From UBA6522 sp965204155 (GTDB lineage Bacteria > Pseudomonadota > Gammaproteobacteria > Steroidobacterales > Rariloculaceae): a stretch of DNA of 64,000 nt. The notes beneath the pieces are model-generated. The model saw only the letters and a program-made list of their open reading frames with translations. It was not told the DNA's origin and did no database searches. How positions within the stretch are numbered: the first letter of the stretch is position 1; every line of letters begins with the position of its first letter. A program made the position numbers and the translations under genes. The stretch lies in the NCBI GenBank assembly GCA_965204155.1, contig OZ241971.1, positions 3,844,001 to 3,908,000 of the forward strand. Direction: 5' to 3'. Shown piece after piece: positions 1 through 8,047 of this stretch.

Positions 1-2233
1 ATTCGAACAGCCACGTCGCCTCCGCCCAGGCTTCGATGGACCCCCCGCCGACGTTCAGGGTCGCGTTCGCAGACACGTCGAGCCCGGAAGTTTCGATGCG
101 GTCGGCGTTGATGAAGGCAACGTTGACAATGGCGATCGTGCCCGCAGACGTGCGTTCGATGCGCGGGTCGAACGGGTTGGCGTTGACGATGGCCTGGGCG
201 TTCTCCTTGCGCAGCACGTCCTTGAACGAATAGCGCCAATAATCGGCATTGAGTGCCCAGTCCCCGGTGCGTTGCCAGGAAATACCGGCGTTGAAGGCGC
301 TGGACGTCTCCGGTTTGAGGTTCGGGTCGCCCAGCGTGCGCCGGCCGGCAAACGTTCTGGAGCCGTCGTGATCGACGATGTTGGTGAAATTGGTTTGCGC
401 ACCGCTCGTCTGGAATGGCGACGGGGCGCGAAATGACGTGCTGTAGGAGCTGCGAATGGAGATACCTCTTGAGGCGCGAAAGAGCAGCGTGACTTTGGGG
501 TCGAGCGTGTCGCCGACTCCCTTGCCGTAGTCCTCGTAACGCAACGCCCCGGTGATTTCCAGTCTCTCCGTGAGCGGCAGCCAGATCTCGCCATAGGCCG
601 CACGTACCTGGTCGGCGGCGTCAAAGTCGGGGTTGCCGATCAGGAACCCGAAGCCGTCGTTGCGGGTGATGTCGTCGTAGGCGAAGTCCAGCGACTGGTC
701 GCGGTACTGCACGCCCGCGGCGTAGCCTGCGCTGCGCCACGGCAGGAATCCCGTGACATTCGCTTCCATCGTCGTGAGTTGCGATCGCCCGTCGCCAAAG
801 TAGTCGCCAATGATGAACGGGCGCAGTTCCGGCGAGTTGTGCAGCGCCTCACCGGGGCGTGCGGCAAAGTTGGAACTGAAGGGGTTGAAGAACAGGCAGC
901 CGCCCGTGCCCGCCCGGTCCGGCCCGGCCTCAAGAGGGTTCGCATTGCAGCCGCTGCCGCCGAAACCCAGAAGGGCGGCCTGAAAGTTTGCGGTGACCAC
1001 ATCGCGTGGATTCTGAAGCGTATCGTTCTGAGCGCGCACCAGCGAAACATTCCACGAAGCCGTGTCACTGATCCGGCCTTCGAAACCGGCGGCCAGCCGG
1101 GCCGTGACGTGCTCGTAATAGTTAATCTCGGGCGGCTGGCCGAAACCGTAGGGGCGGCCCTGGAAATGGACATCCTCGCCGTATGGATTCCCCGGGTGGT
1201 ACGCAGGAACGACCGGCGTGCTCAACACCGGGAAACTGGGCGAGACGTCGCGATTGATGTCGTTGCTTGCGTAGCCAAGCTCGGCCCAGAAATTGCCTGC
1301 ATCGCCGCCGCTTACGTCCACCCGGCCCCAGGTCTGCAGACGTTGCTCGTTGGGAATCGCGGTGATCTGCGGACCGTAATCGAAGCGGCAGATCGTGCTG
1401 TCGCCGGTCAGCTCCTGCAGCAGCCCTTCATAGCGTTCGCAGTCGGGGTCGGCCACGGTCCGGCCCAGCGAAGGCACATTGAAGCTGGCGGGATTCCCGA
1501 AACCGCTGGTGGACGGACGCCGCCAGTCCACTTCGGTCAGTACCAGACTGGTGCGGTCAAGGTAGCTTGCCGCGATCAGAAACTCTCCGGCGCCGCCAAT
1601 TTCGCCGCCGGCCACGCCGTCGAGCGTGAGGTCATCCTGCGAACCGTTGCCGACCCGGCTGCGGTATTCGGCCTGCAATTCGACGCCCCGGAAACCCCTG
1701 CGGGTAATGAAGTTGGCGACTCCGGCGACGGCTTCGGAACCGTAAATGGCGGTGGCTCCGTCCTTGAGGATGTCCACCTGCTCGATGGCCAGCATGGGGA
1801 CCAGGCCGGCAAGATCCACGAAACTGGAACCATCGTCGGTCTGCGCAGCGGACAGAACCTGCCGCCGGCCGTTCAGCAACACCAGCGTGGAGGCGACACC
1901 CAGCCCGCGCAGGTTGATGTTGGCGGTGCCCACAGTGTAGTTCTGGGTCAGGTTGTCGGAGTTGTTTTCCGCTCCCGCGTTGATGGACAGCACCCCGACA
2001 AGGTCCCTGACATCCCTGAGCCCGGAGTCCTGCAAGGTCTCCCCGTCGTAGTTCGAGAGCGGGGAAGGAGAATCGCCCTGGCGGACGATCCGGCTGCCGG
2101 TGGCCGCCGTGACGACGACTTCTTCGATCGTACCGGTTTGCGCGGCGCTGTTGGCTGCAGCGATGGTCATCGTGGCGGTCACCAGGGCCGCGGCCGGCAG
2201 GACACTGGTCGGCAAAACGGTCAGATTCCGCAT
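1..2233 (-). CDS. TonB-dependent receptor, 3' end cut by window edge
   Basis: Outer-membrane receptor that takes up a substrate with energy from TonB/ExbBD. The frame stays open for 744 codons from the ATG at 2233 to the left edge, so the C-terminal strands are missing. Residues 1-33 form a signal peptide ending near NSAAQ. A TonB box (EEVVVTA) follows at once, then a plug domain with a segment LRGLGVASTLVLLNGRR and the motif DGATAIYGSEAVAGVANFIT, typical of plugs. Later parts read as beta-barrel strands (FRASRGISIRSSYSTSFRAP). The plug wording is like the large receptors of sphingomonads and gammaproteobacteria whose ligands are not only iron complexes. The ligand cannot be told from the sequence. 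It is separated from the next gene (a glutathione transferase, same strand) by about 60 bases, so the two could be co-transcribed. Confidence 0.93.
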   Translation of the reverse strand, partial: MRNLTVLPTSVLPAAALVTATMTIAAANSAAQTGTIEEVVVTAATGSRIVRQGDSPSPLSNYDGETLQDSGLRDVRDLVGVLSINAGAENNSDNLTQNYTVGTANINLRGLGVASTLVLLNGRRQVLSAAQTDDGSSFVDLAGLVPMLAIEQVDILKDGATAIYGSEAVAGVANFITRRGFRGVELQAEYRSRVGNGSQDDLTLDGVAGGEIGGAGEFLIAASYLDRTSLVLTEVDWRRPSTSGFGNPASFNVPSLGRTVADPDCERYEGLLQELTGDSTICRFDYGPQITAIPNEQRLQTWGRVDVSGGDAGNFWAELGYASNDINRDVSPSFPVLSTPVVPAYHPGNPYGEDVHFQGRPYGFGQPPEINYYEHVTARLAAGFEGRISDTASWNVSLVRAQNDTLQNPRDVVTANFQAALLGFGGSGCNANPLEAGPDRAGTGGCLFFNPFSSNFAARPGEALHNSPELRPFIIGDYFGDGRSQLTTMEANVTGFLPWRSAGYAAGVQYRDQSLDFAYDDITRNDGFGFLIGNPDFDAADQVRAAYGEIWLPLTERLEITGALRYEDYGKGVGDTLDPKVTLLFRASRGISIRSSYSTSFRAPSPFQTSGAQTNFTNIVDHDGSRTFAGRRTLGDPNLKPETSSAFNAGISWQRTGDWALNADYWRYSFKDVLRKENAQAIVNANPFDPRIERTSAGTIAIVNVAFINADRIETSGLDVSANATLNVGGGSIEAWAEATWLFE

Positions 2234-2294
2234 GATGGTTGTCTCTGTTGCAACGGTCGGAACCGGGATCCCGATCCACTGGTGCATGGGCCGG

Positions 2295-3056
2295 TCATGC
2301 TCCACCGGTCCAGTCGAGTACGGCGCGCAAAAAGCTGGGGCGGGCGTGCACGGCGTCCTTCCAGCGTGCCACGTTGGCATAGCGGTGGAACGGGAACCCG
2401 GCCTTGTCGAGCGACACGTGCAAGGGGATCCAGGTGATGTCGGCAAGCGAAAACGCGTCGCCGGCGAGCCACGGCCGATCGTCCAGCGTTCGATCGATGT
2501 CGGCGAAGCAGTCGGCCAGCACCTGCGTTGACGCGGATACCCGTGCGCGGGACAGCCCTTCCGGCGAAGAGTTTTCCTCGTGGAACTGCAGCAGTTCCTC
2601 GTTGTCCTGCAGTTCACGGTAGACAGAGAGTTCGGCTTCGCTCTTGGCCATGATAGCGCCGAGACGATGCGCGAACATGTAGGTCTTGACGTGAATGTGG
2701 TTGTCGGCCGCCGCGCACATCCAGCGCTCCACGGCGTCAGCTTGTCCCGTCGCACCCGACGGGCGCAGTGGCGGGTCCGGAAACTGCCTGTCCAGGTATT
2801 CGATGATGTCGGTGGACTCGATGATCAACACGCCGTCGTGAACCAGTGCAGGCACCAGGCCCTTGGGATGAATGCCGAAATACTCCGGCGTGACGTTCTC
2901 GCCCTTGTGCAGGTGCACATGATGGCTGGTCCACACAAGGCCCTTTTCCTCCAGTGTCATGCGCACGCGCATCGAGCAATTGGACTGGCTGAAGTGGTAC
3001 AGGTGCAGCCCCCTGTATTCGGTGACAGCCTTGTTCCGTGGTGTGATGATGCCCAT
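2295..3056 (-). CDS. Glutathione S-transferase family protein
   Basis: A 253-residue soluble protein with the two-domain GST plan. The N-terminal thioredoxin-like domain starts at YHFSQSNCSMRVRMTLEEKG. Ser/Cys in this segment sits where the catalytic residue of beta/zeta-like GSTs lies. The cis-Pro element is GLVPALVHDG and the glutathione-binding pair is ESTDIIEYLD. The C-terminal helical domain has WLAGDAFSLADITWIPL, the conserved N-capping box of GSTs. It likely conjugates or transfers glutathione to an electrophilic substrate in the cytoplasm; the substrate is unknown. I see no strong ribosome binding site before the ATG at 3056. A start a few codons downstream is possible, since the fold begins only around residue 17. 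Confidence 0.9.
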   Translation of the reverse strand: MGIITPRNKAVTEYRGLHLYHFSQSNCSMRVRMTLEEKGLVWTSHHVHLHKGENVTPEYFGIHPKGLVPALVHDGVLIIESTDIIEYLDRQFPDPPLRPSGATGQADAVERWMCAAADNHIHVKTYMFAHRLGAIMAKSEAELSVYRELQDNEELLQFHEENSSPEGLSRARVSASTQVLADCFADIDRTLDDRPWLAGDAFSLADITWIPLHVSLDKAGFPFHRYANVARWKDAVHARPSFLRAVLDWTGGA

Positions 3057-3085
3057 GGGCGGTACCGCGAAGTGCCTGGTGGAGC

Positions 3086-3189
3086 GCGCCGGAATTATAT
3101 TCGATTACCGCTGAAGGCATTCGCCGATGAGCAAGCGGCCAAAGACCACGCGTTGGTGCGCCGGAACCATATTCAATTGCCGATGAACG
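3086..3189. repeat. Imperfect 32-bp direct repeat around the apbE stop codon
   Basis: Positions 3086-3117 and 3158-3189 align without gaps with about 26 of 32 identical bases, 72 bases apart. The right copy spans the last codons and stop of the ApbE gene. The left copy lies between that gene and the GST gene. It looks like a decayed tandem duplication of the gene's 3' end. No function is evident. Confidence 0.35.
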
Positions 3190-4279
3190 ACTGGTAGGCG
3201 GGTGAGCGCACCACCTCGAGACCCATTTCGGCGCGCACCACCAGCAGCGCGGCAATCCCCTCACGCTCGGCCAGCTCCATGCCTGCTACCCGCCCCACTA
3301 CCAGCAGAGCGGTCGCCAGCGCGTCTGCCCTGGCCGCAGTCGGGCTCACGACGGTGACCGAGGCCAGATCGTGGGCAACGGGCCAACCGGTTCGAGGATC
3401 GATGACATGGGAGTAGCGCCGGCCTTCGTGCTCGAAGAAGTTGCGGTAATCGCCCGACGTGGCGATCGCGGCATCCCGCAGCGGCACGGCCCCGGCGACG
3501 CCCGATCCGTCGGGGTTCTCGATGCCGATGGACCAGTCGCGGCCGTCGGCGGGGCGACCGCGCGTGCGAACCTCGCCGCCGACCTCCACAAGGTAGTCTT
3601 GAAGACCGGCTTCGGATAGCAGCTCCCATATCCTGTCGACGGCATACCCCTTGGCGATGGCGGAAAAATCCAGTCGCACGCCGGGTCGGGTGCGCCGCAC
3701 TGCAGGCGGCGATTCACGCCATTGCAGGTGTCCGGACCCCGTGGCCTGCAGAAGCCTGCCCACCTCCTCCGGGTCCGGGATTCGCTCGGATGTCTCGCCG
3801 GCGCCGAATCCCCACAACACCACCAGCGGACCCACGGTCGCATCGAATGCGCCGCCCGTAAGCTGACTCACCGAAACGGATTGTTCGAGAACAGCGAGAA
3901 AATCCGGCGAGACGCCGAACCACTCCACTCCGGGTTGTGCGTTGAATCGGCTTACTTCCGAATCCGGTCGATAGGTCGAGAAGAGGTTGTCCAGCCCCTC
4001 AAGCCGTGCCGCCACGCGTTGCCGCAACGCTTCCAGGGCAACTGGGGAGTCGCCGGGACGCGCCACGATGCGGACGGAGTACGAGGTCCCCATGGTTCGG
4101 CCGCGCAGATCCAGCGTTTCGGGCTCGTTGCCGCAGGCGGTCAACATCAGGGTAACTGCCATGGCGGCGGGCAGGCGGAACCGGCGGGACGGGCGAAACC
4201 GGCGGAACCGGCGGGACGGGCGGAACCGGCGGGACCGGCGGGACGGGCGGGACGGGCGGATGGGTTGCGGTCGATTCAC
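3173..4279 (-). CDS. apbE: FAD:protein FMN transferase (ApbE), lipoprotein
   Basis: ApbE covalently attaches FMN from FAD to a threonine of target flavoproteins in the periplasm. Family hallmarks: GRTMGTSYSVRI near the N-terminus, the nucleotide-binding stretch LDFSAIAKGYAVDRI, VEVGGEVRTRG, ATSGDYRNFFE followed by YSHVIDPRTGWPV, and the C-terminal ARADALATAL that supplies a metal-binding Asp. A lipobox (LMLTAC) is preceded by LPAAMAV. The start is uncertain. The GTG at 4279 is the first start that does not run into the divergent amidohydrolase gene, and it would place an Arg-rich stretch coded by a 9-bp minisatellite before the signal core. The ATG at 4162 lies only 8 codons before the lipobox Cys, probably too short. 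No NqrB/C or other obvious flavin-acceptor gene is visible nearby. Confidence 0.88.
   Translation of the reverse strand: MNRPQPIRPSRPSRRSRRFRPSRRFRRFRPSRRFRLPAAMAVTLMLTACGNEPETLDLRGRTMGTSYSVRIVARPGDSPVALEALRQRVAARLEGLDNLFSTYRPDSEVSRFNAQPGVEWFGVSPDFLAVLEQSVSVSQLTGGAFDATVGPLVVLWGFGAGETSERIPDPEEVGRLLQATGSGHLQWRESPPAVRRTRPGVRLDFSAIAKGYAVDRIWELLSEAGLQDYLVEVGGEVRTRGRPADGRDWSIGIENPDGSGVAGAVPLRDAAIATSGDYRNFFEHEGRRYSHVIDPRTGWPVAHDLASVTVVSPTAARADALATALLVVGRVAGMELAEREGIAALLVVRAEMGLEVVRSPAYQSFIGN
4174..4254. repeat. 9-bp minisatellite, nine copies, in the apbE leader
   Basis: Nine head-to-tail copies of a 9-bp unit of the form GGCGGRACS run from 4174 to 4254, followed by a partial tenth. Because the period is a multiple of three, copy-number changes would not shift the apbE frame. 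On the minus strand the units read as three-residue repeats of the type RPS/RRF. They lie just upstream of the lipoprotein signal core. Confidence 0.8.
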
Positions 4280-4358
4280 GGCACCATGGTACCAATGCCA
4301 GCGGTAGATTCGGGTTAAGCTATCCCGGAGAACGAACGCTGAAACCGGAGAGCAACCC

Positions 4359-6089
4359 ATGAACCCACTCCATCGCAACAACTGGTGCGGGATCGCGGTG
4401 CTGGCAGGGGCGTTGTGGGCCTTGCAGTCCGCGGCTCAGGAAAGCGCCGATACCGTGTTTCTGAACGGGAAGATTCTTACGGTAGACGGAGAATTCTCGG
4501 TCGTGCAGGCCCTGGCAGTGACGGGTAACCGAGTTTCCGCTGTCGGCAGCAATGACGAGGTCGAAGCGCTGGCAGGTGACACTACGCGCGTCATCGATCT
4601 GGACGGCCGCACAGCCATACCCGGGCTGATCGACAACCATAATCACCTCATCTTCAACGCGCCCACGTGGCCCAACGGCGTACGCCTCGGGCGGGTGCGG
4701 ACCCGGGCGGAGGCGCTGGAGCGCATTGCTGCAAAGGCTGCGGAACTGGGTCCCGGCGACGGGCCGGAGCACATCGTGTTCGCTATCGGCGGTTGGAATC
4801 CCGTGCAGTTTACGGACGACCAGCGCGAGTTCACCCGGGAAGAACTGGACGCCGTGGCGCCGGACAACCCGGTCTATACGCAGATCAGTTGGGGCACGGC
4901 GGTGCTGAATTCCAGGGCCATGAAACTGGGCGGCATCACCAACGACATGCCGGACCCCGGCCCGGAAACGGGTGGGCGGATCTGGCGCGACGCCGACGGC
5001 AATGTCACGGGGAAGTTCACCGGCAGCATCTTTCTCAAGTGGCAGTTGCGGCCGCTGTTCCCCGAGGTCACCGGTGAAACGGCGGTAGCCGGGCTGAAGG
5101 CCGAAATCGCCGACTACCTGAAGCTCGGCGTCACCACATCAATGACGTACAACGGGCCGGAATTCCCGGAGGAGGGCCTGGAGTACATCCGCGAGCACCT
5201 GGTGGACACCGGCGAACTGGACATGCGTATCTACTACCCGCCGCATTTCGGCCGAAACGTGAGCGCCTGGACGCCGGAGGAGGTTCCGGGAATCGTCGAG
5301 GGCCTCGGTATCCACAAGCCGTTTTCGGGGCCGGAGATGTACCAGATGCTCCATTTCGGCGAACACGTCTACCTGCCCGTTTCCGACACCTACGGTATGG
5401 GTGACCGGCCCTATCCCGACGACATGATGGAACAGTTTCGGGCGATCGCGACCGCCGCGGCAAGGCACGGCTGGCAGGTGAACGAACACGTGAATCGGGA
5501 CATTACCGTCAATCAGATGCTGGACATTTACGAGGAGATCAACGAGACCTATCCCATTACTCATCTGCGGTGGCGTTTCGAGCACGCCCAGGGACTTTCC
5601 CGGGCGACCATCGAGCGGGCCAGGGCGCTGGGCATGGCCGTCGCGCTGCACAGTTCGGCTGCCATGAGTTCACCGCAGACACGCAATGCCAATGCAACGC
5701 GCGCCGCGTTGCTCGCGAAGCAGGACGCGCCCCCGATCCGGTGGTACCAGGAAAGCGGAATACCTTTCGGCCTCGGCTCCGATGCCCAGGTGGTGGCCCA
5801 CGACTCGCCGTTCTTCACGCTCTACTGGGTCGTCTCGGGCAAGGACACCGCCGGGCAGCCTTACTTCAAGCACGGCACACTGACTCGCGAGGAGGCGCTC
5901 ATTGCCCACACGCGCTCCAACGCGTGGCTCATGCACAAGGAAGATCTTCTCGGGACACTTGAGGTTGGCAAGCTGGCCGATGTCGTGGTTCTGGACAGTG
6001 ACTACATGACCATCCCGGCGGACGAGATTCGCGACCTGAATTCGGTACTGACCATGGTGGATGGCCGGATCGTCTACGAGGCGCTGTAG
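4359..6089 (+). CDS. Secreted amidohydrolase family 3 (YtcJ-like)
   Basis: A 576-residue metal-dependent hydrolase of the amidohydrolase superfamily. Residues 1-27 are a signal peptide (ALWALQSAAQ), so it acts in the periplasm. The N-terminal beta-sandwich reads TVFLNGKILTVDGEF, then DGRTAIPGLIDNHNHL brings the HxH metal pair. Further metal or catalytic positions are in GWQVNEHVNRD, LRWRFEHAQ and LGSDAQVVAHDSP. The C-terminal strand LGTLEVGKLADVVVLDSDYM closes the sandwich. The length fits the YtcJ group. These enzymes cleave amide or C-N bonds, and the substrate is unknown here. GGAGAG lies about 8 bases before the ATG. It is divergent from apbE and precedes the haem-motif FG-GAP gene on the same strand. 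Confidence 0.92.
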   Translation: MNPLHRNNWCGIAVLAGALWALQSAAQESADTVFLNGKILTVDGEFSVVQALAVTGNRVSAVGSNDEVEALAGDTTRVIDLDGRTAIPGLIDNHNHLIFNAPTWPNGVRLGRVRTRAEALERIAAKAAELGPGDGPEHIVFAIGGWNPVQFTDDQREFTREELDAVAPDNPVYTQISWGTAVLNSRAMKLGGITNDMPDPGPETGGRIWRDADGNVTGKFTGSIFLKWQLRPLFPEVTGETAVAGLKAEIADYLKLGVTTSMTYNGPEFPEEGLEYIREHLVDTGELDMRIYYPPHFGRNVSAWTPEEVPGIVEGLGIHKPFSGPEMYQMLHFGEHVYLPVSDTYGMGDRPYPDDMMEQFRAIATAAARHGWQVNEHVNRDITVNQMLDIYEEINETYPITHLRWRFEHAQGLSRATIERARALGMAVALHSSAAMSSPQTRNANATRAALLAKQDAPPIRWYQESGIPFGLGSDAQVVAHDSPFFTLYWVVSGKDTAGQPYFKHGTLTREEALIAHTRSNAWLMHKEDLLGTLEVGKLADVVVLDSDYMTIPADEIRDLNSVLTMVDGRIVYEAL

Positions 6090-6133
6090 CGAGCGCAAAG
6101 TTCGCCTTTCCCGTACGAAGTCGCCTTCAAGGA

Positions 6134-7714
6134 ATGTCGAACAGGCGCGTCTATATCGGTCTTGCCGCAGTTGCCGTCGCCGCAGTGGCGGTCTGGCAGA
6201 TACGCAACCACCGCGCACTCCAGCGAGGCGCGGAACTGTCGGCGCTTTACTGCAGTTCCTGCCACCTTGAGCCGGCACCGGACATCCTGCCGCAGCGTAG
6301 CTGGGTCGCGGCTCTCGGTTACATGGGTTACTGGCTCGGCATTGAGGACATCGGTTTTCTCGACGATGCGCCGGAGTTCGTTCGGTCCAACGTCAGCGGC
6401 CGGCTTGAAGTTCTCCGGCGCGACGGTGTCTTCCCTGCTGCGCCCTTGCTGAGCGAGGAGGACTGGGCGCTGCTGCGACAGTACTACCTCCGAACGGCCC
6501 CCTCCGAGCCCCTGCCGCAGGTCGGCAAGCCGCCGCTCTCCCGGGCGATGCCGCGCTTCGAGATATTCCGCACCAGCTATCGGCAATCGTTCGCGATCAC
6601 CACGATGGTGCATGTCAGGGAGGAGACGGGCGACATCTACGTTGGCGACAGCCTCGCCCAGTTGCTGACGGTGCTCGACGGCAATGGCCGACCCCGTACC
6701 TCCCGCCAGTTCCGTCCGGCGATCACGCCGGTGGACATCCAGTTCTTCGGCGATACGGTCTACCTGGGTTCCATCGGCGACTTGCTGGCCCAGCAGGAGG
6801 CCAACGCCGGGCCGGCCCATCTGGGCGCCCTGAGGCTCGTCAACGACAGCATTGCCGATGCCACGTACGAAGTCATCCTGGACGGACTGTTTCGCATGGC
6901 CGATCTGGAAGTCGCGGACCTCAACGGTGACGGGCGCCTGGACTTCATCGTCTGCGGGTTCGGTTCCATCTTCGGCAGCGTCTCATGGTTCGAATCCCTG
7001 GCAAGCGGCGGCTACGAGGAACATGTGCTGCTGCCCCTGCCGGGGGCCGTGAAGGCAAGGGTCCACGACTTCAACGACGATGGCCTGCCTGACATCATGG
7101 TGCTCGTTTCCGATGCGCGAGAGGGCCTGCACCTGTTGATGAACGAAGGCGACGGAGAATTTGAGCTGCGCACGGTTTTCGATGCCGACTCCTCCTACGG
7201 ACACACCTTCCTGGAACTGAACGACTTCAACGGCGACGGCCTGATGGACGCGCTGGTCGTCAACGGCGACAACGTGGATTCGGATCCCTACAACACGCCG
7301 AAGAACTTCCATGGCGTGCGCATCTACCTCAATCGGGGCGACCTGCAGTTCGAGGAAGCCTTTTTCTACCCGATGTACGGGGCCTTTATTGCCAGATCGG
7401 CCGACTTCGATGCCGACGGCGACCTGGACATCGCCGCCGTTTCGTTCTATCCCGACTATTCGGACCCGCAGCGCGAATCCTTCGCCTACCTGGAAAATCA
7501 GGGCGGGCTGGAATTTCTCCCCTCCACAAACGACGAACTGAACGATGGCCGCTGGATGACCATGGACATCGGCGACGTCGACGGCGATGCCGACGTGGAT
7601 GTGGTTCTGGGCGGCAGTTACCTTGAGATCGGCCTGTTCGGCAATCCGGAACTGTACGACGAACTCGTCGAGTCCGGCGAGTCCGTGCTAATACTGAAAA
7701 ATACGCTTAACTGA
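6134..7714 (+). CDS. Membrane-anchored FG-GAP/VCBS repeat protein with a CxxCH motif
   Basis: A 526-residue exported protein. Residues 6-24 form one hydrophobic anchor or signal (VYIGLAAVAVAAVAVW). Right after it comes LYCSSCHLEPAP: Cys40, Cys43 and His44 make a c-type haem-binding motif, so a haem may be attached in the periplasm. The rest is a predicted beta-propeller of FG-GAP/VCBS repeats with calcium-binding-like loops: DLNGDGRLDF, DFNDDGLPDI, DFNGDGLMDA, DFDADGDLDI and DVDGDADVDV. I know no defined reaction for this combination. Electron transfer or cell-surface binding are both possible. It lies 44 bases downstream of the amidohydrolase and is probably in the same transcript. Confidence 0.88.
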   Translation: MSNRRVYIGLAAVAVAAVAVWQIRNHRALQRGAELSALYCSSCHLEPAPDILPQRSWVAALGYMGYWLGIEDIGFLDDAPEFVRSNVSGRLEVLRRDGVFPAAPLLSEEDWALLRQYYLRTAPSEPLPQVGKPPLSRAMPRFEIFRTSYRQSFAITTMVHVREETGDIYVGDSLAQLLTVLDGNGRPRTSRQFRPAITPVDIQFFGDTVYLGSIGDLLAQQEANAGPAHLGALRLVNDSIADATYEVILDGLFRMADLEVADLNGDGRLDFIVCGFGSIFGSVSWFESLASGGYEEHVLLPLPGAVKARVHDFNDDGLPDIMVLVSDAREGLHLLMNEGDGEFELRTVFDADSSYGHTFLELNDFNGDGLMDALVVNGDNVDSDPYNTPKNFHGVRIYLNRGDLQFEEAFFYPMYGAFIARSADFDADGDLDIAAVSFYPDYSDPQRESFAYLENQGGLEFLPSTNDELNDGRWMTMDIGDVDGDADVDVVLGGSYLEIGLFGNPELYDELVESGESVLILKNTLN

Positions 7715-7818
7715 ACAGAACGCACAGAAATTGACCGCTGTCACGATGCGAGAACGGGTGTATATTTGCCGCATGCCCGGTGTTTCAGGCTGGACAAAGC
7801 GTAGCGGAGGAAGCGGAA

Positions 7819-8037
7819 TTGAGTGTAAAGGCAACCATTGTTGCTGCCAGCATTTCTCTTGGTGTTCTCATCGTGGGACTTGGAGCGATTTTGGTGTCGG
7901 AACACGGCGAGATTCGCGCCGACATCCGGCAGATGCAAACGACTCTGACCGAAATCGGCCAGCGAGTTTCCCATATCGAAGGGAGGCTCGGGATTCCTCT
8001 GGAGTCGGGGGCGTCCGAAGATGGCGCACAGGAGTGA
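7819..8037 (+). CDS. Small membrane protein with a coiled-coil tail
   Basis: A 72-residue protein. It has one transmembrane helix (residues about 5-25, VAASISLGVLIVGLGAIL type) and a charged tail with heptad spacing (DIRQMQTTLTEIGQRVSHIEGRL), so it is a membrane-anchored short coiled coil. I chose the TTG at 7819 because GGAGG lies 8-9 bases before it. An upstream GTG at 7780 is also in frame but has no such site. Function unknown. It lies between the FG-GAP gene and a convergent PQQ dehydrogenase. Confidence 0.6.
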   Translation: MSVKATIVAASISLGVLIVGLGAILVSEHGEIRADIRQMQTTLTEIGQRVSHIEGRLGIPLESGASEDGAQE

Positions 8038-8047
8038 ACCGGCCTCG

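Noticed and set aside
779..2437. Long open frame on the plus strand opposite the first TonB receptor
   Set aside because: It is antisense to a receptor with clear signal peptide, TonB box and plug motifs. Its protein text has no family pattern. GC-rich codon use creates such shadows.
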